Below, one piece after another: positions 52,672 to 61,573 of a DNA stretch of 64,000 nucleotides. The DNA comes from Anaerolineales bacterium. GTDB taxonomy: Bacteria > Chloroflexota > Anaerolineae > Anaerolineales > Villigracilaceae. The notes beneath the pieces are model-generated. The model was given only the letters and a program-made list of their open reading frames with translations, searched no databases and was not told the DNA's origin. A program made the position numbers and the translations under genes. Location of the stretch: contig CP129482.1 of assembly GCA_030583925.1 (NCBI GenBank), positions 2,914,001-2,978,000 on the forward strand. The letters run 5' to 3'. Positions within the stretch are counted from its first letter, which is position 1, and each line of letters opens with the position of its first letter.

Positions 52672-53330
52672 GTCAGTTTATTTTTTATTGCGTAAATCGC
52701 CAACTGTGTGCGGTCGGTTAAATTTAGCTTACGCAGAATATTGCTCACATGCGTTTTAACCGTCTTGTCGCTGATAAACAACGCTCGCGCGATCGCCTGG
52801 TTGCTTTGTCCCTGTCCGATCAGGCGCGCCACATCCCGCTCACGTTCTGTGAGATCCGCCGCCGGGTTGGGCGCCCCGCCAGCGGAATCAGGTTGACGAA
52901 TAATCTGCCCGATTAATTTCCCGGTGATCTCGTGATTCAAACGGACCTCGCCGCGATGCACTGCTCGGATGACCTCGACGAGATCCTCGGGCGTCACATC
53001 TTTCAAAAGATAACTGGAGGCGCCGGCCTGAATAGCGGGCAGGATTTTGTCCTCTTCGGTGAAACTGGTTAATGCAATCACTTTGACGCCTGCATTCGCC
53101 GTTTTGACCTGGCGAATGGTTTCGATGCCATCCATGAGCGGCATGACCAAATCGATCAGCATCACATTTGGCTTCCGCCGACGACACAGTTCCACGGCGG
53201 TTATGCCATCGCCCGCCTCGCCAACCACCGTCAGATCCTCGTGCAATTCCAGGAAAGTTCTCAATCCCTGCCGAACCATTTGGTGGTCGTCTACGATGAG
53301 CACTTTTATTTTTTCTGCCTGTGGTCTCAT
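52668..53330 (-). CDS. NarL/FixJ-type response regulator
   Basis: 220 residues. The receiver domain (about 8-125) has acidic D14-D15, phosphorylation site D60 in VMLIDLVMP, Thr/Ser in LTSF and the Lys of YLLKD. A linker leads to a LuxR-type helix-turn-helix at about 155-215 (LTERERDVARLIGQGQSNQAIA, DKTVKTHVSNILRKL). It lies 13 bases after the complete kinase and overlaps the start of the shortened kinase by 4 bases, so the three are co-translated. AGAGG precedes the ATG. Confidence 0.95.
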   Translation of the reverse strand: MRPQAEKIKVLIVDDHQMVRQGLRTFLELHEDLTVVGEAGDGITAVELCRRRKPNVMLIDLVMPLMDGIETIRQVKTANAGVKVIALTSFTEEDKILPAIQAGASSYLLKDVTPEDLVEVIRAVHRGEVRLNHEITGKLIGQIIRQPDSAGGAPNPAADLTERERDVARLIGQGQSNQAIARALFISDKTVKTHVSNILRKLNLTDRTQLAIYAIKNKLT

Positions 53331-53343
53331 AGCGAAGCGCCTC

Positions 53344-54507
53344 TCAATTCTTTTCGATATGAATATTGACGCCGGACCCGGGCAAGGCTGCGACCCGTAA
53401 ATTCCATCCGATTTCAGCCGCGCGTTCTCTCATGCCGGTCAGCCCAACGCCGTTCCCATTTGCAATGCGCCTCAAATCAAAACCTTGTCCCTGATCTGAG
53501 ATTTCGACCCACAGAGGCTCAGTCAAGTGCAGGCGAATCGCCGCCTGAGTCGAACCGGAATGTTTAATTATATTATTCAGGGCTTCTTGAACGATGCGAA
53601 AAAGCGCGCGCTCTTCCAGAGGAGTCAGCGGCGCATTGCCTTCTATATCCAAAGCAACGGATAAGTTTCCAAACCGTTGAAGGTCAACAACATGCTGACG
53701 GATGGCTGTCGCCAATCCATTTGAGGCAGGGTGATTCGGGTTTAGTTCATAGATCAAAGCCTGCATCTCGACAATCGAACTCTGCGCCAGTTGATTCAAG
53801 CGCTCCAACTGTTCCCGCACGCGCTTAATATCAATGTCGAAAAGCATGAGCGCCGATTGCGTAGTGAGGGTCATGGTAAAGATTGTCTGTGTGACCGAAT
53901 CGTGCAACTCTAACGCCAGATGGCGACGTTCGCGCGCTGCCGCCAGTTGTTGAATCCGGTATGAATATTCTTGCAATTGTCTGTTGGCGTCCTGACGCCG
54001 ACGCATCAGAGATTGGTTGTGCTCATAAGCCTCGTGTGCGCGCCGCATCGCCAGAGCATACGAAGCCAGCAGGACGCTCCCAAAGATATAGATGAACGCA
54101 AAAGCAATCCCTCCTAAAAAACCATAGGCATATACCAATGGAAAAATCATCAGAACGGCAAATAAGCCGATCCACGCCGCAGCCGCCTTTGGGTTAATCC
54201 ATTGCATGATCTGCATGCTGAGAATGCCGAAGAGGGCGGCAAAATAATCTTCACCTTTTGCCAGATATAACAACGCCATAATCAGTATGGATTGAAAGAT
54301 TAAATATACAGGTAAACACCAACGGCGCTTGGGAATAATCGTCGCCGTTACGCTAGTCAACAACCAGCATCCCAATAACCCCAGCAGTGAATGGAAGCGC
54401 GGATCATCTCGATAGGTGACCAACATGCGTAACGCAATCGCCCCGAACAGAGAAGCGGCGGTCAGATAAAACACCCAAATATGCGCCCAACCGGAAAAGC
54501 GCTTCAT
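53344..54507 (-). CDS. NarL-type sensor histidine kinase (complete)
   Basis: 387 residues. Six membrane helices cover about 8-165 with almost no extracytoplasmic loops, suggesting sensing of membrane state or a hydrophobic ligand. A coiled linker follows, then the HisKA_3 helix with H202 in LALELHDSVTQ. The HATPase_c domain carries NNIIKHSGSTQAA (N box), DQGQGFD (G1) and NGVGLTGMRERA (G2). The start at 54507 is chosen because a TATAAT lies 6 bases before the ATG, so a more upstream GTG in frame would not be in the message. Confidence 0.93.
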   Translation of the reverse strand: MKRFSGWAHIWVFYLTAASLFGAIALRMLVTYRDDPRFHSLLGLLGCWLLTSVTATIIPKRRWCLPVYLIFQSILIMALLYLAKGEDYFAALFGILSMQIMQWINPKAAAAWIGLFAVLMIFPLVYAYGFLGGIAFAFIYIFGSVLLASYALAMRRAHEAYEHNQSLMRRRQDANRQLQEYSYRIQQLAAARERRHLALELHDSVTQTIFTMTLTTQSALMLFDIDIKRVREQLERLNQLAQSSIVEMQALIYELNPNHPASNGLATAIRQHVVDLQRFGNLSVALDIEGNAPLTPLEERALFRIVQEALNNIIKHSGSTQAAIRLHLTEPLWVEISDQGQGFDLRRIANGNGVGLTGMRERAAEIGWNLRVAALPGSGVNIHIEKN

Positions 54508-54513
54508 ACCGAT

Positions 54514-54519
54514 ATTATA
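54514..54519 (-). promoter_or_regulatory. TATAAT -10 box of a leaderless kinase transcript
   Basis: On the minus strand TATAAT is followed by 6 bases (ATCGGT) and the ATG at 54507. No Shine-Dalgarno is present. Confidence 0.55.
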
Positions 54520-54689
54520 TGACACAATAGATCATCTAAATATCCCGAGCGGGAGAATCGAATCTAACCATCAAGCAGGCAGTGGAACTAATCCTCTCGC
54601 GCAGATTTGAATCAAATCGCGTCTTGCGAGGAAGTACACGCTTTGCAGTCGTCCGAAGATGATGTATATAGCACGTTATGTAGTATGAA

Positions 54690-54760
54690 ATACAATTTGT
54701 GGAACGGTTGTATGCCTGTATAAATTTCGTCCCGCTTGGAACGCCCGCTCAATAAAAACG
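54690..54760 (+). pseudogene. Remnant of a Zn-ribbon/OB-fold (DUF35) gene C-terminus
   Basis: TGTATAAATTTCGTCCCGCT and the following TGGAA match 22 of 25 bases of the end of the intact gene at 38277, where they encode YKFRPAWN. In the remnant the frame reads LYKFRPAWNARS. The sequence upstream has no zinc ribbon or OB core left, so only the tail survives. A terminator follows at 54781, as after the intact gene. Confidence 0.55.
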
Positions 54761-54780
54761 AAATCGCCAGTAATGAGACG

Positions 54781-54810
54781 AACACCCCTGTGAGCAGGGG
54801 TGTTTTCGTT
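54781..54810. terminator. Terminator between the DUF35 remnant and the carbohydrate locus
   Basis: AACACCCCTG (54781-54790) and its complement (54795-54804) form a 10-bp stem with a 4-base loop. TTCGTT follows on the plus strand. On the minus strand the tail is only weakly T-rich, but it is the only candidate end for the large operon whose last stop is at 54814. Confidence 0.7.
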
Positions 54811-54813
54811 CAA

Positions 54814-55740
54814 CTACAGAACATTACGCAACAGCGCCACTGATTTCTGTACCCCGACCAGGGGCGGCAGGTTGAAGTCTTCATGTTCGATGCTCAGAAC
54901 ATCGTCGTATCCGTTTTGCTTCAACTGAACGACAAAATCACGCCACCAAAGTTCGGAATGCCCATAACCCAGAGTCACGTAATTCCAGGAACGTTCAGCG
55001 ACACGGTCATTGGGCTTGGTTTCCAATAAGGTGTTGATCTCGCTGTTGTGGGGATCAATGCGCGTGTCTTTGGCATGGACGTGGTAAATCGCGCCTTGCA
55101 AGTAGCGAATGGCGCGCAGTGGATCGCCTCCCATCCACAGCGCGTGACTCGGATCGAAATTGACTCCCACCATTTCGCCGACAGAATCACGAAGTTTGAG
55201 GAGCGTCTCTGTGTTGTACACGAGTTGATGCCCATGCTGTTCTACACAGATCTTTTCGATTCCCTGTTCACGAGCAAACTTCACAAGGTCGCGCCAGTAT
55301 GGGATGGCAACCTCTTCCCATTGATAACGCAGGATTTCGTGGCATTCCGGGGGCCAGGCTGTCGTGATCCAATTCGCATTTTGGTCGCCCGGTCCGCCGG
55401 GCAAGCCAGACATCATCACGATGCGATGAACGTCGAGGAGCCGCGCCAGTTTCATCGTCGCGCGAATGACGCGGGCGTGTGACTCTCCACGCTTGCCTGG
55501 CGCCAGTTGATTCCCGGAGCAATTCAGCGCATCGATCTCCAAACCGTGATCGTGAATCTTAGCGAGGAAGGTCTGTCTTTCCGATTCCTTTTCCACGAGA
55601 AGATTCAGATTTACGTGCGGCGCAGAGGACCAGCCTCCGCAACAAAACTCCAAAGTCTCAATGCCCAGATCGGCTGACGATTTCAGCATTTCATCGAATG
55701 GCAAATGCCCCAAACTGTCTGTGTTTAAACCGATTCGCAT
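54814..55740 (-). CDS. Sugar phosphate isomerase/epimerase-like TIM-barrel protein
   Basis: 308 residues of the xylose-isomerase-like AP-endonuclease-2 superfamily (IolE/IolI/UlaE type). GLNTDSLGHLPFDEML opens the barrel. KICVEQHGHQLVYN carries a metal-binding Glu, VNFDPSHALWMGGDP the Asp/His pair, YHVHAKDTRID a His, and VLSIEHEDF the last Glu. All metal ligands of the family are present. It begins 4 bases after the dehydrogenase stop, so is translationally coupled. The substrate is likely the keto product of that dehydrogenase or a related ketose. Confidence 0.88.
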   Translation of the reverse strand: MRIGLNTDSLGHLPFDEMLKSSADLGIETLEFCCGGWSSAPHVNLNLLVEKESERQTFLAKIHDHGLEIDALNCSGNQLAPGKRGESHARVIRATMKLARLLDVHRIVMMSGLPGGPGDQNANWITTAWPPECHEILRYQWEEVAIPYWRDLVKFAREQGIEKICVEQHGHQLVYNTETLLKLRDSVGEMVGVNFDPSHALWMGGDPLRAIRYLQGAIYHVHAKDTRIDPHNSEINTLLETKPNDRVAERSWNYVTLGYGHSELWWRDFVVQLKQNGYDDVLSIEHEDFNLPPLVGVQKSVALLRNVL

Positions 55741-55744
55741 ATGG

Positions 55745-56926
55745 CTACCGATCCACTTCTGTGTCGAATTCGCTCACGCGTACCCAGCGACGCTCTCTGC
55801 AAGAAACATCCACAGCGTCGATGACTTTATTTACTTGATAAGCAAAGCGCACATCGGGTTGCGCAGGCTGTCCCAGCGCCACAGCCGTGACGAGATCATG
55901 CGCTTCGATGATCTTCTGATCGTTGTAGCCCAGCCCAATCCCAGCCAACCCAAAAAAGGCTTTGTAGCCGGGATGTTCCGGTCCAATGTAAACCGTTTTA
56001 TAACCCTTCTCGCGCTCGGCATCTGAGTCGCGATACAGTTGGATCTCGTTCATTCGCTCCTGAGTGTAAAACAAACTGCCTTTCGTGCCTTGTATCTCAT
56101 ATCCCAGCCCGAGTTTGCGACCCATGCCGATACGACTCGTGCCAATCGTTCCGACGGCTCCATTCTCGAAACGGATGAGAAACTCCGTGATGTCTTCGTT
56201 TTCGACGACACGCTTCTCTCCGCCATTTTGAGCGGTTGACGCGTACCCAGAGCCGCTCGCCGGGACGATTCTTTCTTTGATCCTTATCGCATTCAGCCCG
56301 CATACTTCGGCGATATCGCCCACCAAAAATTGCGCAAAGGCGATCGTGTGTGAACCTAAATCTCCCAACGCGCCTGTCCCTGCTTGCGCGCGATCCATTC
56401 GCCAGCTAAATGGGATATTCGGGTTGGCAAGAAAATCCTGATCGAATGTACCGCGAAATAATGTGATCTCGCCCAGGTCGCCCGATTCGATCAACTGTCG
56501 GGCAAAAGCCTGCGCCGGGTTTTTTAGATAATTGAATCCGACGATGCTGATCACGCCCGATTTTTCTACCGCCGCGACAATTCGAGCGGCATCGGCGGAA
56601 GTCGTTGCCAGTGGTTTCTCGCAGTAGATATGTTTACCTGCTTGTGCCGCCGCAATCGCCATTTCGGCGTGCAGGGCATTGGGCGTCGTAATGTCCACCA
56701 CATCGACACGCGGGTCTTCCACAACGTCACGCCAATTCGTCGTCCATCGCGCAAATCCGAATTCGCCCGCCCATCGTTCCAGCGCTTTCGCATCAACGTC
56801 CGCGACGATTTCCAGGACCGGTCTGCCTGGCTCATTTCCAAATACGAGCGGGACGTTCGTAAATGCTGTCGCGTGAGCTTTCCCCATGCCTCCAGTTCCG
56901 ATCAATCCAATGTGGATGTTTTTCAA
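55745..56926 (-). CDS. Gfo/Idh/MocA family NAD(P)-dependent dehydrogenase
   Basis: 393 residues. The N-terminal Rossmann fold has GLIGTGGMGKAHATAF, TPNALHAEMAIAAAQAGKHIYCEKPLA (broken motif; the EKP Lys is the catalytic base) and a C-terminal alpha/beta domain with DLGSHTIAFAQFLVG (Asp/His pair). Family members oxidise sugars, inositols or glycosides. The start is TTG with AAAGGA 10 bases upstream. The next gene, an isomerase, follows after 4 bases. The pairing with an IolE/IolI-like barrel is typical of inositol-like or rare-sugar pathways. Confidence 0.9.
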   Translation of the reverse strand: MKNIHIGLIGTGGMGKAHATAFTNVPLVFGNEPGRPVLEIVADVDAKALERWAGEFGFARWTTNWRDVVEDPRVDVVDITTPNALHAEMAIAAAQAGKHIYCEKPLATTSADAARIVAAVEKSGVISIVGFNYLKNPAQAFARQLIESGDLGEITLFRGTFDQDFLANPNIPFSWRMDRAQAGTGALGDLGSHTIAFAQFLVGDIAEVCGLNAIRIKERIVPASGSGYASTAQNGGEKRVVENEDITEFLIRFENGAVGTIGTSRIGMGRKLGLGYEIQGTKGSLFYTQERMNEIQLYRDSDAEREKGYKTVYIGPEHPGYKAFFGLAGIGLGYNDQKIIEAHDLVTAVALGQPAQPDVRFAYQVNKVIDAVDVSCRERRWVRVSEFDTEVDR

Positions 56927-56968
56927 GGATTGTGTTCCTTTGTTGGTATATGCGCGGCAACATAGTGA

Positions 56969-58057
56969 TTAATCCGCCGGCTTCCCTGCCGGCAAAACTT
57001 GTATGCGGTCCTCGGTGAAGTCCAGCGTGACACTTTCTCCTTCCGGGAAAATCTCCGTGATGTGTGGGTCCGTTTCCGTTCCCAAAATAGATACGCCGTC
57101 AACCTCGACCGCATACTCGATCATATCTCCGAGATACACTGCCCGGCGGACAATCCCTCGATATAGACCACCCGTTTTCCTGATCTGCACCATCTCGGGG
57201 CGGACGATCAAGATCACGGGCTCCCCCTCGCGAAAGTCGCGCTTGACGTCGGATAAGGTGATCCCTTTGCCCAGCGAACTGACCGTCAATTTTGAATCAT
57301 TTTGCGCCTGCACAACGCCGTCAATGAAGTTCGCCCGACCGATAAAGTTGGCGACGAAGCGGCTGTTCGGATACCTGTAAATCTCCATTGGGTTTCCGAT
57401 CTGTTCGATCACACCTTCGTTCATGATGACGATGCGGTCCGAAAGCGTCATGGCTTCGATCTGATCGTGGGTGACGTAGACGCTGGTGATGCCTAATTCC
57501 TTTTGGATGCGGCGAATCTCAGTGCGCATCTCCTCGCGTAATTTCGCATCCAGATTTGACAACGGTTCATCCATCAAGAGAACTTTTGGCTCCATTACCA
57601 ATGCCCGCGCCAACGCCACGCGCTGTTGCTGCCCGCCGGAGAGTTGCCCGGGTGAGCGATCGCCATAGCCTTGCAAATGGACCAAGTCCAGCACGCGGCC
57701 GACTCGTTCTGTTACAATATTTTTGCTCAAACGCTGCACATTTAAACCGTAAGCGACATTCTCAAACACGGTCAGATGCGGGAACAACGCATAACTCTGA
57801 AAGACCATCGACATGTCTCGTTTATGCGGCGGCAAAAAGTTGATTTCCTGCCCATCTAAAACAATCCTGCCGGAGGTGGGGAATTCAAAACCCGCGATCA
57901 TACGCAGGGTGGTTGTCTTCCCACAACCGGACGGACCCAACAGGGTGACCAGTTCCCCTTTTTGAATCTCAAGATTTGCATCCTGTACAGCCGTCACCTC
58001 TCCGACATTGCCCCGCGAGGGAAATACCTTGCTAACATTCTCCAGCGTTAAGTACAT
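56969..58057 (-). CDS. ABC transporter ATPase, FbpC/PotA type with TOBE domain
   Basis: 362 residues. Walker A GPSGCGKTT is at 41-49, the Q loop is MVFQSYALFPHLTV, the signature LSGGQQQR is near 142, Walker B VLLMDEPLSNLD near 162, and the switch His is in YVTHDQIEAM. A TOBE regulatory domain follows (about 290-355). It is the nucleotide-binding subunit for the permease at 58083. The ATG at 58057 has GAGGAA 8 bases before it; the longer frame overlaps the permease. Confidence 0.93.
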   Translation of the reverse strand: MYLTLENVSKVFPSRGNVGEVTAVQDANLEIQKGELVTLLGPSGCGKTTTLRMIAGFEFPTSGRIVLDGQEINFLPPHKRDMSMVFQSYALFPHLTVFENVAYGLNVQRLSKNIVTERVGRVLDLVHLQGYGDRSPGQLSGGQQQRVALARALVMEPKVLLMDEPLSNLDAKLREEMRTEIRRIQKELGITSVYVTHDQIEAMTLSDRIVIMNEGVIEQIGNPMEIYRYPNSRFVANFIGRANFIDGVVQAQNDSKLTVSSLGKGITLSDVKRDFREGEPVILIVRPEMVQIRKTGGLYRGIVRRAVYLGDMIEYAVEVDGVSILGTETDPHITEIFPEGESVTLDFTEDRIQVLPAGKPAD

Positions 58058-58082
58058 TGTAAATTCCTCGTTTCCAAAATGC

Positions 58083-60347
58083 TTACATCTGACTGAGATC
58101 AATACCTTCACGGCCGCGCAGCAGGCGGTTAGTGATAACGTATAAAACCGCGATCGCGATCATAACCAACACAATGATCAGCGTCGAGTACGCGGCGGCA
58201 ATACCCACCCCGCCCTGCTCCCATTCGCTTAGAATCGAGGCGGTAACGATCCTCCACTTCGCGCTCACAAGGAAAATGATCGCCGAAAGACTAGTCATAT
58301 GCCGGGTGAAACTGAAGATCAACCCCGCCAGCAAGGCTGGGAGGATGAGCGGCAGGGTGACCTTACGAAAAGTGTATTGCGCGTCGCCGCCTAGGATGTT
58401 TGACGCTTCTTCGATCGACGGGTCAATCTGTTGCAATGACGCGACGCCAGCCCGCACCGACGCCGGTAGGCTGCGGATGATGAACGCCGCCATGATAATG
58501 TAAGCCCCTCCGACGAGGGCAAAAGGCGTTTCTATGAACGATAACACGCAAGGAATCGTCAATGCCACAATGCCGCCTGCCAGCCGTAGCGGCGGCCTTT
58601 TCAACTCCTGAACCAAAAGAATGCCCGCGAAGATCAAGAAAATTGCCAGTAGCGACGGAGGCGGTTGCAATAATACTTTTATATGATCGGAAAATTGGAA
58701 GATGGCGTTGCTCCAAAATCCGCGCTCGATGCTTCGGCTGAACTCCGCGATAGGTTTTGCTGCGATATTCGCCCAATTCGTGCTCATCACATAGATACCC
58801 AGCAAGGAAGAGAATGCGACGCTAGATCGGCGATTTCCCCCGAATGCGAGCAGGATCGCCAGAATCAAATATAGACATCCAAGGATGTAATAGACCTGAA
58901 CGCTTTCCCTTCGTATCAGGAGCGCGCCGATGGCAGTGCCGAGCAAAAGGATAACCACACCTTCTCTTGCGCCTTTGCCTACCGCGGAAACGAAAAAAAT
59001 AGCCAGGATAGCGTAAACGATCAGCGCCAGCGCGATCGGCGGCTTATTGAACACTAGAATAAAGCCAATCCCAAGAATAGTGCCCGGAATCGCGCCGCCA
59101 AGATTGGAACTGAAGTCTAGGGCTTCCTTTCCACTGAAATTTTTCCTCACGACCAGCCAGGCGATCACCATGCCCAAAATAGCCGCAAAGGGAGTGGCGA
59201 GAGCGCTCAGGAAGGTCGTATCCAAAACTGCTTCCACGCCGCGGGTTAACACCATGGACCAGTGCCTCAAGGTAGGCGTGAAATCAACGCCCCACGAAAA
59301 ACTGAACGAACCGTAGAAGATCGTGGCATATAGCAGGATGACAAATGCACAAATCAGGTAGGCAAGACCATTAAAAATCCAACGAATGACCGGGTCTTTC
59401 TCTGTGATTTGCGCGCCGGATGGTTTTCCGGTCACAGATATATACGAACGTCGGTTAACGTAATACCTCTGTATCATGAACAGCGTAAGCGTTGGGATGA
59501 TCAGAATCAAAGAGAGCGCCGAAGCCTTCTGGTAATCATATTCGCCGATCACCGCCAGAAAGATTTGCGACGAAAGCACCGTGCGGTTGCCTGCGATGAA
59601 GAGAGGATTGCCAAGGTCCGCGAGGGATTCGACAAATAATAAGAGGAATGAACCCGCTATCCCGGGGATCAGAAGCGGGAGAGTCACTGTCCGAAAAATG
59701 TGGAACCGGCTCGCGCGCAAACTTGCCGCCGCCTCCTCCAGGGATGGGTTCAAGCGCTCGAGCATCGCGCGCAGGATCAAATAAGCCGCCGAGAAAAATG
59801 TGATCGTTTGGACAAGCACCAACCCGTCCAATCCATAGATATCGTTCATGCCGGAAACAAATTGAATCCCCAATATTCTTTTCGTAATCAAGCCGCCGCG
59901 CCCAAATAGGAGGATGACGCTCAAAGCCAGGGCAAAAGGCGGAGAAACGGTCGGCAATAACGCCAGCCAATGCAACAGGTTTTTCGCGGGCGGGTTGCAA
60001 CGTACGCTGGCATAGGCAAAAATAAAACCGACAAGCGTCCCGAAAATAGCGGTTAACAATCCCATTTTCATCGTATCTACAAATGCCTGACGCAACACGG
60101 GACCATACGTACTATCAAAGTAGCGCGCAAAATATGTAAAATCGAGGGAACCTTCTTCTGAGATAAACCCGCCTGAAACTGTGCGAGAGATCGGCAATAA
60201 GACAAATACGAAGATGAAGATCCCAGAGAACAGCAGGCTCATAAAAAGCACAGGGTCCCTGGACATCAGCGAAAATTCCTGAAGACGCCGCCGGATGCCC
60301 GCGCTGAGTGGTTTTGAGGATTTGGATAACGCCGATGTTGTCTTCAT
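58083..60347 (-). CDS. ABC permease, fused double-domain FbpB/AfuB type
   Basis: 754 residues, which is longer than the usual 500-560 of FbpB, with about 15 membrane helices. Each half contains a cytoplasmic EAA loop: EEAAASLRASRFHIFRTVTL in the first, near 205, and EEASNILGGDAQYTFRKVTL in the second, near 650. Both halves of the channel are thus one chain. The middle (about 470-600) holds extra helices not found in standard members. The GGAGGAGC site before the ATG is strong. It lies between the binding-protein and ATPase genes. Confidence 0.92.
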   Translation of the reverse strand: MKTTSALSKSSKPLSAGIRRRLQEFSLMSRDPVLFMSLLFSGIFIFVFVLLPISRTVSGGFISEEGSLDFTYFARYFDSTYGPVLRQAFVDTMKMGLLTAIFGTLVGFIFAYASVRCNPPAKNLLHWLALLPTVSPPFALALSVILLFGRGGLITKRILGIQFVSGMNDIYGLDGLVLVQTITFFSAAYLILRAMLERLNPSLEEAAASLRASRFHIFRTVTLPLLIPGIAGSFLLLFVESLADLGNPLFIAGNRTVLSSQIFLAVIGEYDYQKASALSLILIIPTLTLFMIQRYYVNRRSYISVTGKPSGAQITEKDPVIRWIFNGLAYLICAFVILLYATIFYGSFSFSWGVDFTPTLRHWSMVLTRGVEAVLDTTFLSALATPFAAILGMVIAWLVVRKNFSGKEALDFSSNLGGAIPGTILGIGFILVFNKPPIALALIVYAILAIFFVSAVGKGAREGVVILLLGTAIGALLIRRESVQVYYILGCLYLILAILLAFGGNRRSSVAFSSLLGIYVMSTNWANIAAKPIAEFSRSIERGFWSNAIFQFSDHIKVLLQPPPSLLAIFLIFAGILLVQELKRPPLRLAGGIVALTIPCVLSFIETPFALVGGAYIIMAAFIIRSLPASVRAGVASLQQIDPSIEEASNILGGDAQYTFRKVTLPLILPALLAGLIFSFTRHMTSLSAIIFLVSAKWRIVTASILSEWEQGGVGIAAAYSTLIIVLVMIAIAVLYVITNRLLRGREGIDLSQM

Positions 60348-60409
60348 GCTCCTCCGCGTAAAACATTCAGGGCGGCAGAACCTGCCGCCCTGAATTTATA
60401 AGTCGCTCG

Positions 60410-61540
60410 CTATTGTTTGAGATTGTCAGCGCCCGCGATTTCGTTCGTAAATTTATCAACGAACTCCTTCTTGTGCTCGCCAGCCCAGATAAAGTCGTAG
60501 TCAATCAAGTTGACTTGGAGCAATTCGGGGTGAGAGAGTTCGACGCCCGTTACCGTCGGAGCCTGATACGCAGCGTACGTGGGACCCAGCGCTTGCGTCT
60601 CCGGGGTCAACGCCCAGTCGAACCACAACTTGGCGGCTTGCATGTGTTTGGCGCCTTTAAGGATAGCCATCCCACCGATCTCGTAGCCGGTGCCTTCTTC
60701 CGGGAATGTCAACATCAGCGGCAATTTATTGTTTTCGATTTCATTTACGATGTCGTGCGAGAAAACAATTGCCACAGCGCCTTCACCCTGACCAACGAAC
60801 TTGGCTGGGGCGGCGCCGCTTTTGGTGAATTGCGACACCTGAGCTGCATACTGCTTCAAATACTCCCAGCCGGCTTCCTCGCCTCTGAGTTGTAGGACGG
60901 TTGCAAGCGCTGTGTACGATGTGCCGGATGAGGACGGATGCGCGACCATGATTTGTCCTTTAAATTCAGGTTTGAGCAGATCGTCCCAAGAGGTGGGAGC
61001 CTTTGCTTCAGGGTGAGCCGCCAGCCAATCGGTATTGGTCGCAAAACCGAGAGTGCCCACATAAACGCCAACCCATTGGTTGTCTACATCCTTCATTTTT
61101 GCCGGGTCGCTCAGGTTGGCGTAGTTCGGGGAATCATAGGCTTCCAACAGCCCATCGCCTTTTGCCGAGATAAAACTATCGATCGGACCGCCCCACCAAA
61201 TATCGAACGTCGGGTTATCCTTTTCGGCTTGGATACGAGCCAGCGCTTCGCCGGAGGACATGCGGACGTAGTTGACGGTAATCCCATACTTCGCCTCGAA
61301 TTCCTGCTTCATACCCTGGCACCACTGTTCCTGCGGTGTGCACAAAACATTCAGCTCGGTATCAGTGATCGGAGCTTCAGTTGCGGTAGGCGCTTCTGTC
61401 GCCGCAGGAGCCTCGGTCGCGGCTTGCGGAGGTTCGGTGGCGGCAGGCGGCGCCTCGGTCGCGGCTGGCGAGCATGCTGTCAGCATCACGACCGCTATCA
61501 AAATGTAGATCATCAATTGGCGTACTCGTTGTGCATTCAT
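60410..61540 (-). CDS. ABC transporter solute-binding lipoprotein, FbpA/AfuA type
   Basis: 376 residues. The signal peptide ends in LTAC with lipidated C23. A linker with repeated A-T-E-A-P (about 25-58) acts as a tether. The type-II periplasmic-binding fold follows, with LNVLCTPQEQWCQGM and VNYVRMSSGEALARIQAE. The fold is that of ferric-iron and AfuA sugar-phosphate binders. I do not see the adjacent Tyr pair of true ferric-binding proteins, and the neighbours are sugar enzymes. The ATG at 61540 has AAGGAG six bases upstream. Confidence 0.92.
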   Translation of the reverse strand: MNAQRVRQLMIYILIAVVMLTACSPAATEAPPAATEPPQAATEAPAATEAPTATEAPITDTELNVLCTPQEQWCQGMKQEFEAKYGITVNYVRMSSGEALARIQAEKDNPTFDIWWGGPIDSFISAKGDGLLEAYDSPNYANLSDPAKMKDVDNQWVGVYVGTLGFATNTDWLAAHPEAKAPTSWDDLLKPEFKGQIMVAHPSSSGTSYTALATVLQLRGEEAGWEYLKQYAAQVSQFTKSGAAPAKFVGQGEGAVAIVFSHDIVNEIENNKLPLMLTFPEEGTGYEIGGMAILKGAKHMQAAKLWFDWALTPETQALGPTYAAYQAPTVTGVELSHPELLQVNLIDYDFIWAGEHKKEFVDKFTNEIAGADNLKQ

Positions 61541-61573
61541 TCTCTTCTCCTTATATATAGAGTATCTGGCACA

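Noticed and set aside
60410..61540. Ferric-iron transport as the role of the FbpABC-type importer
   Set aside because: The fold matches, but the sugar-enzyme neighbours, a LacI-type palindrome and no clear Tyr pair make iron less likely than a carbohydrate or sugar-phosphate substrate.
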